DNA from: Desulfovibrio sp. X2
GTDB lineage: Bacteria > Desulfobacterota > Desulfovibrionia > Desulfovibrionales > Desulfovibrionaceae
Assembly: GCF_000422205.1 (NCBI RefSeq)
Contig: NZ_ATHV01000035.1
Location: 1-49,472, forward strand
Direction: 5' to 3'
DNA length: 49,472 nucleotides
Shown: piece by piece, positions 1-7,580 of the stretch
Numbering within the stretch: the first letter of the stretch is position 1
Layout of the letters: every line of letters starts with the position of its first letter
Program-made: the position numbers and the translations under genes
Notes under the pieces: generated by a model
What the model was told of the DNA's origin: nothing
Databases searched by the model: none
Seen by the model: the letters and a program-made list of their open reading frames with translations, nothing else

Positions 1-39
1 CCGAGGGATAATCCCTCCCTGGCCGCCGGAGGCATCTTC
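1..39 (+). repeat. short variant of GC-rich double-hairpin element
   Basis: The left edge carries a 'ggataatcc' block followed by the box 'tggccgccggaggcatcttc', the same two blocks found at 38764-38860, 40037-40133 and 49281-49363. The middle hairpin of the full element is missing, so this is a truncated or variant copy, possibly cut by the window boundary. Unlike the other copies it is not followed on its right by the stop codon of a minus-strand gene; the next signal is the riboswitch promoter. Positions 40-81 are pyrimidine-rich and show nothing else I can name. Confidence 0.6.
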
Positions 40-81
40 GTCCCCTCTCCGTCCTCTTCCCCCGCTGCCCTCCCCTGCAGA

Positions 82-110
82 TTGACAACCCGTCCGCCTC
101 GCACTATCTT
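82..110 (+). promoter_or_regulatory. sigma70 promoter of the Mn riboswitch transcript
   Basis: A perfect -35 TTGACA (82-87) is followed after 17 nt by a -10 TATCTT (105-110). Transcription would start near 117, just before the first paired bases of the riboswitch aptamer (119-125). Both hexamers and the spacing are close to consensus, so this is the best promoter in the window. Confidence 0.8.
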
Positions 111-242
111 TCCCGAACCCAAAGGGGAGTAGCTGTTTCGGGCACGGTCAACAATCTCGCGGGGTTACCTGCTGGCCGTGTCGTCGGTCGTGGCCGATCG
201 GTGAGACCTTTGGCATGCGTTGCGCGTGCCGAAGGTTTTTTT
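111..242 (+). promoter_or_regulatory. yybP-ykoY family (Mn2+) riboswitch with expression platform
   Basis: The leader has the hallmark conserved blocks of the yybP-ykoY aptamer in order: AAAGGGGAGTAGC (121-133), GGTCAACA (147-154) followed by CTCG, and GGTGAGACCTTTG (200-212). P1 forms between CCAAAGG (119-125) and CCTTTGG (207-213). This class is known to bind Mn2+ and to switch on Mn2+ exporters. The 3' strand of P1 is also the 5' strand of the terminator hairpin at 207-235, so aptamer and terminator are mutually exclusive: ligand should favour read-through into the exchanger gene at 284. Family assignment rests on motif recognition, not a covariance-model search. Confidence 0.88.
207..242 (+). 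terminator. riboswitch-controlled intrinsic terminator
   Basis: A 13-bp stem (207-219 with 223-235, loop TTG, only G-T wobbles) is followed by seven T residues (236-242). It ends 41 nt before the downstream start codon and overlaps the 3' side of the riboswitch P1 stem. Confidence 0.88.
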
Positions 243-283
243 GTGGCCGCGCGGAACCGGCCTTCGAGCCGAACGAGGAACCG

Positions 284-1498
284 ATGCGAAAGCTCCTGCC
301 CCTGCTGCTCTCCGCCCTGGCCTGCCTGCCGGGCCTCCTCCTGAACCTTTCCGGCGCGCACATGTCGCCCCCGCTCACGGCGGGCATCTCCGGCCTGGCC
401 ATCCTGGGGGCGTCGTTCCTACTGCTGTGGGCCTGCGACGTGGCCCAGGCGGACATCCCGCAGGCCCTGGCCCTGGCCGTGGTGGCGCTCATCGCGGTGC
501 TGCCGGAATACGCGGTGGACATGTACTTCACCTGGATGGCCGGGGCGCATCCCGAGTCGAACTACGCGCACTTCGCCATCGCCAACATGACGGGCGCGAA
601 CCGGCTGCTGATCGGCGTGGCCTGGGCGGTGATCGTGTTCCTCGGCTGGTGGCGCACGCGCGAGGCGATCACCCTGACCGAGGACCGGCGCACCGAGGTG
701 CTGTTCCTGGGCTTGGCCACGCTCTACGCGCTGGTGATCCCGATCAAGGGGTCGCTCGCGTGGTACGACGGCGTGGTGCTGGTCTCGCTCTACGTCTGGT
801 ACATCCGCATCGCCTCCAAGCGGCCGTGCGAGGAGTGCGAGCTGGAGGGCCCGGCCGAGGTGCTGGGCGCGCTGCCCGCCAGATGGCGCAGGCTGGCCAC
901 GGCGGGGCTCTTCCTGTTCGCGGCCGGGGTCATCGTGGCCAACGCGGAGCCGTTCTCCGAGGGGCTGGTGGGCACGGGCCGGGTGCTGCACGTGAACGAG
1001 TTCCTGCTCGTGCAGTGGCTGGCGCCGGTGGCCTCGGAGGCGCCGGAGTTCATCGTGGCGATCATGTTCGCGCTGCGCGGCATGGGCGGGGTGGCGCTGG
1101 CCTCGCTGCTCTCGGCCAAGCTGAACCAGTGGACGCTGCTCGTGGGCATGATCCCGGGCGTGTACGGCCTGTCGCTCGGCTCCTTCGCCCATCCCATCCC
1201 CATGGACCACTTCCAGATGAACGAGCTCCTGCTGACCGCGGCGCAGTCGCTGCTGGCGGTGGGCATGCTCTCCAACCTGCGCCTCTCGCTGCGCGAGGCC
1301 GCGGTGCTGCTGGCGCTCTTCGCGGTGCAGTTCCTGGCGCCCGTGGTGCCGCAGGCGCTGCTGGACCATCTTCCCATCCACGCCACGGGCCAGGAGCTGC
1401 ACGTCCTGACCTCCACGGCGTACTTCGCGGGCTTCCTGCTCCTGCTCCCCCGCCACGGCCGCGACATGGCCGCGCTGCGCACGGGCTTTCGCGCCTAG
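284..1498 (+). CDS. CaCA-family cation exchanger, probable Mn2+ exporter
   Basis: A 404-residue integral membrane protein with about ten hydrophobic segments and the two alpha-repeats of the Ca2+/cation antiporter superfamily. Alpha-1 holds LPEYAVDM (73-80) and NMTGANRLLIG (101-111); alpha-2 holds PVASEAPEF (about 247-255) and SAKLNQWTLLVG (about 277-288). The acidic and Asn residues there are the usual ion ligands. A Cys/Glu-rich loop PCEECELEG (181-189) could also bind metal. The start at 284 is preceded by GAGGAA (275-280); the longer frame from 215 would begin inside the terminator and is rejected. Annotation by family alone would be Na+/Ca2+ exchanger, but control by a Mn2+ riboswitch argues for Mn2+ export across the inner membrane. 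The family is clear; the substrate is inference. Confidence 0.85.
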   Translation: MRKLLPLLLSALACLPGLLLNLSGAHMSPPLTAGISGLAILGASFLLLWACDVAQADIPQALALAVVALIAVLPEYAVDMYFTWMAGAHPESNYAHFAIANMTGANRLLIGVAWAVIVFLGWWRTREAITLTEDRRTEVLFLGLATLYALVIPIKGSLAWYDGVVLVSLYVWYIRIASKRPCEECELEGPAEVLGALPARWRRLATAGLFLFAAGVIVANAEPFSEGLVGTGRVLHVNEFLLVQWLAPVASEAPEFIVAIMFALRGMGGVALASLLSAKLNQWTLLVGMIPGVYGLSLGSFAHPIPMDHFQMNELLLTAAQSLLAVGMLSNLRLSLREAAVLLALFAVQFLAPVVPQALLDHLPIHATGQELHVLTSTAYFAGFLLLLPRHGRDMAALRTGFRA

Positions 1499-1528
1499 CG
1501 AGCGGCAACGTGCCGGTCGGGCGGTTCC

Positions 1529-1550
1529 GGCGCGGCGGTCCCGCCGCGCC
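1529..1550. terminator. GC hairpin between convergent genes
   Basis: Ten-base perfect arms (1529-1538 and 1541-1550) lie in the 97-bp gap between the exchanger and the GGDEF gene. No T-run follows in either direction, so it is a terminator candidate only. A cluster of G-runs follows at 1559-1594. Confidence 0.4.
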
Positions 1551-1595
1551 TGTCCTGCGGGGGCGGTCTTGGGGGGGCTTGGGGGGGGCCTGGGA

Positions 1596-2507
1596 CTATT
1601 CGCCCACGGGGCCGCTGACGCGGTTGCGCCCGGCTTTCTTCGCGTAATAGAGCGCGTCGTCCGCGAGCTGGACGAGGTCGTGCGGCGGCAGGTCCGCGGT
1701 GGGTATGAGCGTGGCCACGCCGAGGCTGGCCGTGACCACGGGCGCCGTGGGCGAGGCCTCGTGCGGCAGGTTCAGGGCGACGACCGAGGCGCGCAGCTTC
1801 TCGGCCAACTTGGTGGCGCCGTCGTGGTCCGTGTCCGGCAGGATGCAGGCGAACTCCTCGCCGCCCCAGCGGGCCACGAGGTCTGCCGGGCGCCGCACGC
1901 CCGCGGCCAGGGCCAGGGCCACGCGGCGCAGGCACTCGTCGCCCAGGAGGTGGCCGGAGGCGTCGTTGTAGGCCTTGAAGTGGTCGATGTCGCACAGGAT
2001 CATGGACAACGGCGACGAGGTGCGCTGCGCCCTGCGCCATTCGGCCTCCAACACCTCGTCGAAGCGGCGGCGGTTGGCGATGCCGGTCAGGCCGTCCACG
2101 GCCGAGAGGCGGCGCAGCACGTCGCGGTAGCGCTTGAGCTCCAGGTGGTTGCGCACGCGGGCGCGCACGATGGGCGGGCTGATGGGCTTGGTCACGTAGT
2201 CGATGGCCCCGGCGTCCAGGCCGCGCGTCTCCTCCTCTTCCTGGGACAGGGCGGTGACGAAGATGACCGGGATGTCGATGGTCTCGGGCAGGGACTTGAG
2301 CTCGGAGCAGACACGGTAGCCGTCCATGTCCGGCATCATCACGTCGAGCAGGATGAGGTCCGGCTGCTCGGTGCGGGCCAGCTCCAGGGCGTCCTTGCCG
2401 GTGGTGGCGAAGAGCACTTCGACCTCGTCGCCGAGGCTGGCGGAGAGGACCTCGATGTTCTCGGGGTTGTCGTCCACGATGAGCACGGACTGGCGATGGA
2501 TGGTCAT
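1596..2507 (-). CDS. response regulator with GGDEF diguanylate cyclase output
   Basis: A 303-residue cytoplasmic protein with an N-terminal receiver (about 6-122; phospho-acceptor D55 in LLDVMMPD; TKP at 106-108) and a C-terminal GGDEF domain (about 135-298). The active-site loop reads GGEEF (215-219), and an RxxD product-inhibition site (R206-D209) sits five residues upstream, so it should be an active, feedback-inhibited cyclic-di-GMP synthase. The start ATG overlaps the stop of the hybrid kinase by four bases (ATGA) with a GGGAGG ribosome site at 2515-2520, so the two are translationally coupled and the kinase is the obvious phosphodonor. Frame continues upstream without stop, but that is shadow coding opposite the kinase. 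Confidence 0.95.
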   Translation of the reverse strand: MTIHRQSVLIVDDNPENIEVLSASLGDEVEVLFATTGKDALELARTEQPDLILLDVMMPDMDGYRVCSELKSLPETIDIPVIFVTALSQEEEETRGLDAGAIDYVTKPISPPIVRARVRNHLELKRYRDVLRRLSAVDGLTGIANRRRFDEVLEAEWRRAQRTSSPLSMILCDIDHFKAYNDASGHLLGDECLRRVALALAAGVRRPADLVARWGGEEFACILPDTDHDGATKLAEKLRASVVALNLPHEASPTAPVVTASLGVATLIPTADLPPHDLVQLADDALYYAKKAGRNRVSGPVGE

Positions 2508-5500
2508 TGCGCTGCCTCCCGCACGGGAATGCCCAGCTTCTCGGCGAGCCCGCGCAGCATGATCCGGGCGGTCTTGAAATCGAGGCGCGAGAGGTTCTCG
2601 CGGATCTCCTGGAAGAGGTCGCCGCACTGATCCGCGCCCACGGCGTCGGCGAAGTCCTCGAAGGAGCGGCGCGCGCCCAGGCTGTTGCGGGCAAGCTGCG
2701 CGTCCAGCTCCGCGAGCGCGGGCTCGAGGCGCGCGGCGTGCCCGGCATCGAGCAGGCGCACGGCGCCCTGCACGCAGGCCTCCTCGGGCGAGGCGGTGAA
2801 GGCGGCGCGGATCCCCGCGCAGACCGTGGCCAGGGCCGCGGCGAGGCCGGGCAGGAGCTCTTCGGCCTCCGCGCCTTTCCCCTCGGCCAGGAGCTTGTCC
2901 GCGCGCTCGGCCAGGGCGAAGACCTCGCCCGCGGCCAGGGTTCCGGACGCCCCCTTCAGGGAGTGGGCGAAGCGCCGCGCGGTGGACGGGTCGCCCTGCG
3001 CGATCAGGGAGCGCAGCGTGTTCGCGGCGTCCTCGTAGCGCTCGGCGAAGCTCAAGAGCAGCTTGACCGTCAGGTCGCGGCTGCGCGAGCTGTGGCGCAG
3101 CGCCTCGCGCATGTCCACGCCCGGCACCTCGGGCAGGGCGGCGGAGCCCTCGCGGGCCTGGGGCGGCGCGGGCGCGCGACGAAGGAGGTCCGGCTTGTCC
3201 GGCCCGCCGAGCCAGCGGTTGAGCACGCCCACCAGGCGGTCCGGGTCCACGGGCTTGGGCACGTGGTCGTTCATGCCCGCGCGCAGGCAGCGCCGCCGCT
3301 CCGAGGCCATGGCGTGGGCGGTCATGGCGATGATGGGGAGGCTCGCCAGGCCGAGGTCCTCGCGGATGGCGGCCGTGGCCTCGTAGCCGTCCATGACCGG
3401 CATCTGCACGTCCATGAGCACGGCGGCGTAGCCGCTCGGGTCGGCGGCCAGGCGCTCCACGGCCTCGCGCCCGTCCGCCGCGGTGTCCACGCGCAGCCCC
3501 GCGTTGTGCAGGATCTCTATGGCCACCTCGCGGTTGATCTCGTTGTCCTCCACCAGCAGCACGCGCGCGCCCCTGGCGTGGGCCTCTATGCGCCGCGCGC
3601 CCTCGGCCGCCTCGTCGCCGCCCGGCATGCGGCCGAAGACCTCCATGATCACGTCGTGCAGGGAGGAGGCGCTGACGGGCTTTTGCAGCACCGCGTCCGG
3701 CCTCTCCTCGCCCGCGGCCTGCAGGAGCTCGTCGCGGTCGTGCGCGGTGACCATGACGACGGTGGGCGGATGGGCCAGGGTCTCGTCCTCGCGCATGCGG
3801 CGGGAGGCCTCGAGCCCGTCCATGTCGGGCATGCGCCGGTCCATGAGCACTAGATCGAAGGGCCTGCCCTCCTGCGAGGCCGCGCGCAGCGCGTCCAGCG
3901 CCTGCGCGCCCGAGGCGGCCAGGCGGCTGGTGTAGCCCATGGAATGCAGCATGTCCGCGAGGATGTCGCGCGCCGTGGTGCTGTCGTCCACGACCAGGAC
4001 GTGCAGCCCGCGCAGGTCCCCGGCCGGGGTCGCGGGGCCGGCGGGCTGCCCCGCGGGCAGGCCGAACTCGGCCGAGAAGGCGAAGGTGCTGCCCTCGCCC
4101 GGCACGCTCTCCACGCGGATGGAGCCGCCCATCATCTCCACCAGGCGGCGGCAGATGGACAAGCCGAGGCCGGTGCCGCCGTAACGGCGGGTGGTGGAGC
4201 CGTCCGCCTGGGTGAAGGGGCGGAAGAGGCGCATCTGCTCCTCGGGCGTCATGCCGATGCCCGAGTCGCGCACGGAAAAGCGCAGGCGCACGCCGTCCTT
4301 CCAGCGGTCCGCGACGGAGACCGAAACCACGACCTCGCCGTGCTCGGTGAACTTCACGGCGTTGCCCGCCAGGTTCAGGAGCACCTGCCCCAGGCGCACG
4401 GGGTCGCCCACCAGGAAGCGGGGCACGTCCGCGGCCGGGGCCAGGAAGAGCTCGAGCCCCTTCTCCTCGGCCTTGTAGGCCAGGGTGTCGGAAAGCTGCG
4501 CCAGGACCTCGTCCAGGCCGAAGGCCGTGCGCTCGAACTCCAGGCGGCCCGCCTCGATCTTGGAGAAGTCCAGGATGTCGTTGATGATCGTGAGCAGCGA
4601 GGAGGCCGAGGTGCCGATCTTCTCCAGGTAGCCGCGCTGCCGGGCGGAGAGCTGGGTGCGCTTGGCGAGCATGGTCAGCCCCAGGATGGCGTTCATGGGC
4701 GTCCTGATCTCGTGGCTCATGTTGGCCAGGAACTCGGACTTGGCGCGCGTGGCGGCCTCGGCCTGGGCGCGCGCCTCGCGCAGCTCGGCCTCGGCGGCCT
4801 TGGCCTCGGTCACGTCGCGGGCGATGGCGAAGACGAGGCCCGTCTCGCGGTCGGCCACGGCCTTCCAGGAGAGCCAGCGCCAGGTGCCGTCCTTGCGGGC
4901 GAAGCGGTTCTCGAAGTCGATGGCGCTCCTGCCGTCGCGCAGGTGCATGCCCATGTCCCGGGAGGACTCGCGGTCCTCGGGATGGACGAACTCGATGTAC
5001 GGGCGTCCGGTCAGCTCCTCCGCGCTCCAGCCGAGCGTCTCGGTCCAGGCCGGGGAGACCTGGCGCAGGTAGCCGTCCATGGTGCCGATGCACACGAGGT
5101 CCAGGGAGACGGTGAAGAACATCTCCTGTTCCTGCCGCAGCCGCCTGCTCTCGGTGACGTCCTCGCCCGAGGCCAGCACGCCGGAGACGCGGCCCTGCTC
5201 GTCGTAGAGCAGCGTGCTGTTCCAGGCCACCATGCGCTCCCCGCCCCTGGCGCCGACCACCGGCACCTCCAGGTGCTCGGCCGGGCCGCTTGCGCCCGTG
5301 ACGAAACGGTCGAAGTTCTCGCGCACGCCCGCGCGCAGGGATTCGGGCATGAAGGAGAAGGCGTCGCGGCCGAGCAGCCCGGTCTCGTCGTCGAAGCCGA
5401 ACAGGGCGCAGCCCTGGCGGTTGATGCGCCGGATGCGTCCCTCGGTGTCCAGGACCAGAAGGGTGATCGCGGCCACGTCGAAGTACAGGCGCGCGCTCTC

Positions 5501-7438
5501 CTTCTCGCGGCGCAGGGCCTCGGCGGTTTCCTGGCGCTCGGTGACGTCGTTGATGATCTGCAGCAGGTGGCGTTGCCCGCCGCTCTCGAAGGTGCCCAGC
5601 CCGCACTCGAGCCAGACCCTGCGGCCGAAGCTGGTGACGATCTGCAGCGAGACCTCGGCCTGGATGCCGCTTTGCAGCACCTCGTCGGCCGTATCCAGCA
5701 GCCCGGAGTCGCGCCAGGAGGGGATCTCGCGGAAGTTCATGGCCAGCATGGCCTTGATCGTGCCCCCGAGGATGGAGGCCGCGGCCTGGTTGGCCTGGAT
5801 GCACTGCCCGTCCTCGCGGAAGGCGACGATGCCGAGCGGCGACTCGGAGATGATGCGCTCGTTGAACTCCGAGAGCTCCATGAGGCGGCGCTCGGCCAGC
5901 TTGCGGCCGCTGACGTCGCGAAAGACGCTGCAGGCCCGCACGCGGCCCGCGCTGTCGGTGTACAGGCTCGAGGAGACCTCGGCCGTGATCGTGCCGCCGT
6001 CCTTGCGCCTGAGCCGCATCTCCCCGGCCGCCCAGCCGTTCTGCTCGCGCTCGGAGCGGAAGGTGTCCGCGGCCGGGTCGCTGGGGTCGACCATGCCCTC
6101 GCGGCCGATGCGCCTGAACTCCTCGGCGCTCCAGCCGAGGATCTGCGTGGCCGCGGGGTTGGCCTCGAAGATGGTGCCGTCGGGCGAGGCCATGAGCAGG
6201 CCGTCGGTGGTGGACTCGAAGAAGGAGCGGTAGCGGGCCTCGGTGTCGGCCAGATCGGCCGCGGCCTGCTTGACGTTGGTGATGTCCTCGTGGCTGACCA
6301 CCACGCGGCCGTCGCCTCCCTCGAGGCGGCCCACGCGCATGTTCATCCACAGGCGGGCGCCGTCCGGGGCATGGCAGGAGTACTCGACCACGAACTCGTC
6401 CGCCTCGCCCGCGATGACCTCGCGGATGCCCCGGGCGGCCTTCGCGGCCTCCTCGGCGTGCGGGCTGCAGGCGTTCTCGCAGACGCGCAGGTAGTCCGTG
6501 CCGGGCCCCACCTCCGGCCCCGAGAGGCCGCTGTCCGACGCGAAGGCGCGCCAGGAGCGGTTGGTCTGGATGATGGTCCCGCTGCTGTCCAGGATGGCCA
6601 GCTGGGCGCGCAGGGAGTGGAGGATCGCGCGGGAGAACTCCTCGCTCGCGCGCAGCCGCTCCTCGGCCGCGCGGGCCTCGGTGACGTCGTAGGCGAAGAA
6701 GGCCAGGCGTGCCACGCGGCCCTGGTCGTCGAGCACGGGCTGGATCGAGATGTCGTAGCGGCGGCCGAAGCGCTCGTCCTCGAAGCGCAGGGGACGGCGC
6801 GCGGTCAGCATCTCGTCCACCTTGGCGCGGCGCTGCGCGGCCACGCGGGGGGGAAAGAGGTCGAAGACGTTGCGGCCGAGGATGTCCTCGGCCGACAGGC
6901 CGAGGCGCGCGGCTCCGGTCCTGTTGCTGAGCAGGACGCGTCCGTCGGGTTCCATGAGGAAGGCGCTCTCCTGCAGGGCCTCGAGTACCGCGCGCATGTT
7001 CTTGCCCATCTCGCGCAGCTGGCGGTTGGCCTCGGTCAGCTCGGCCGTGCGCTCGGCCACGCGAACCTCGAGGAGATGGCGCCGCTTCTCGTCCTGCCGC
7101 TCCTTGCGGCCGCGCACGAGAATGTGGATGGCGAGCAGAAGCACCGCGGCGCCCAGGGCGAGGGCGAGGGCCTCCCGCTGGCGGATGCTCCGCTCGTGGT
7201 CGTCGGGAGCCTGCGCGGAGGCGGGTTGTTGCGACGCGACGCCGGAGGGAACGCCCTGCGGCGCGAAGGCGGCCGACTCCAGCTCGATGGAGCCGTGGCG
7301 GACGGCGGGGTCGGCGGCCGCGGCCTGCCCCGGCCACGACGCGAGGCACGCCGCGAGGGACAGCGCGAGCAGCGCCGCGGCGAGGCTCGGGCGCCACGCA
7401 GTGCGCCATGCATCACGCCGAACAGTGCACCGGCCCAT
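2504..7438 (-). CDS. giant hybrid histidine kinase: six PAS, HisKA, ATPase, two REC, Hpt
   Basis: A 1644-residue membrane sensor. A signal-like segment (about 18-41, with a lipobox-like LAAC), a short periplasmic stretch and one transmembrane helix (about 91-107) lead into a coiled coil. Six PAS domains then run to about residue 895. HisKA follows with SHEIRTP (H909), then the ATPase with N, G1 (DSGIGM), F and G2 (GTGLGL) boxes, two receivers (D1200 and D1343), and an Hpt domain with HSLKG (H1492). This is a full internal phosphorelay. The start at 7438 is chosen for the signal-like N-terminus and the GAAGG upstream; an in-frame ATG 38 codons earlier has no good ribosome site. The overlapping GGDEF regulator suggests the output is cyclic-di-GMP. 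The ligand is unknown. Confidence 0.92.
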   Translation of the reverse strand: MGRCTVRRDAWRTAWRPSLAAALLALSLAACLASWPGQAAAADPAVRHGSIELESAAFAPQGVPSGVASQQPASAQAPDDHERSIRQREALALALGAAVLLLAIHILVRGRKERQDEKRRHLLEVRVAERTAELTEANRQLREMGKNMRAVLEALQESAFLMEPDGRVLLSNRTGAARLGLSAEDILGRNVFDLFPPRVAAQRRAKVDEMLTARRPLRFEDERFGRRYDISIQPVLDDQGRVARLAFFAYDVTEARAAEERLRASEEFSRAILHSLRAQLAILDSSGTIIQTNRSWRAFASDSGLSGPEVGPGTDYLRVCENACSPHAEEAAKAARGIREVIAGEADEFVVEYSCHAPDGARLWMNMRVGRLEGGDGRVVVSHEDITNVKQAAADLADTEARYRSFFESTTDGLLMASPDGTIFEANPAATQILGWSAEEFRRIGREGMVDPSDPAADTFRSEREQNGWAAGEMRLRRKDGGTITAEVSSSLYTDSAGRVRACSVFRDVSGRKLAERRLMELSEFNERIISESPLGIVAFREDGQCIQANQAAASILGGTIKAMLAMNFREIPSWRDSGLLDTADEVLQSGIQAEVSLQIVTSFGRRVWLECGLGTFESGGQRHLLQIINDVTERQETAEALRREKESARLYFDVAAITLLVLDTEGRIRRINRQGCALFGFDDETGLLGRDAFSFMPESLRAGVRENFDRFVTGASGPAEHLEVPVVGARGGERMVAWNSTLLYDEQGRVSGVLASGEDVTESRRLRQEQEMFFTVSLDLVCIGTMDGYLRQVSPAWTETLGWSAEELTGRPYIEFVHPEDRESSRDMGMHLRDGRSAIDFENRFARKDGTWRWLSWKAVADRETGLVFAIARDVTEAKAAEAELREARAQAEAATRAKSEFLANMSHEIRTPMNAILGLTMLAKRTQLSARQRGYLEKIGTSASSLLTIINDILDFSKIEAGRLEFERTAFGLDEVLAQLSDTLAYKAEEKGLELFLAPAADVPRFLVGDPVRLGQVLLNLAGNAVKFTEHGEVVVSVSVADRWKDGVRLRFSVRDSGIGMTPEEQMRLFRPFTQADGSTTRRYGGTGLGLSICRRLVEMMGGSIRVESVPGEGSTFAFSAEFGLPAGQPAGPATPAGDLRGLHVLVVDDSTTARDILADMLHSMGYTSRLAASGAQALDALRAASQEGRPFDLVLMDRRMPDMDGLEASRRMREDETLAHPPTVVMVTAHDRDELLQAAGEERPDAVLQKPVSASSLHDVIMEVFGRMPGGDEAAEGARRIEAHARGARVLLVEDNEINREVAIEILHNAGLRVDTAADGREAVERLAADPSGYAAVLMDVQMPVMDGYEATAAIREDLGLASLPIIAMTAHAMASERRRCLRAGMNDHVPKPVDPDRLVGVLNRWLGGPDKPDLLRRAPAPPQAREGSAALPEVPGVDMREALRHSSRSRDLTVKLLLSFAERYEDAANTLRSLIAQGDPSTARRFAHSLKGASGTLAAGEVFALAERADKLLAEGKGAEAEELLPGLAAALATVCAGIRAAFTASPEEACVQGAVRLLDAGHAARLEPALAELDAQLARNSLGARRSFEDFADAVGADQCGDLFQEIRENLSRLDFKTARIMLRGLAEKLGIPVREAAQ

Positions 7439-7501
7439 GAAAAAGACCTTCACTTCCTGCATTCCCCCTGCGCGTGCCGCCCCCCCGGGCACCACAAATA
7501 C

Positions 7502-7530
7502 ATCAGACCAGCCGCGCCTTGCGGCGTCAA
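7502..7530 (-). promoter_or_regulatory. promoter candidate for the hybrid kinase-GGDEF pair
   Basis: Read on the minus strand, TTGACG (7525-7530) and TCTGAT (7502-7507) are separated by 17 nt, about 65 nt upstream of the kinase start. It would make the kinase-GGDEF pair a unit separate from opgGH, whose last gene stops at 7581. Confidence 0.45.
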
Positions 7531-7580
7531 GAAACATAACGCGCCGTTGCAAGACAGCGCATTTACTGTATTTTTTTGGC

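Noticed and set aside
419-1456. Long open frames antisense to the exchanger and many similar frames opposite other genes
   Set aside because: In DNA this GC-rich, stop codons are rare in shadow frames. They have repetitive Arg/Gly/Ala/His composition, no ribosome sites and no recognisable domains.
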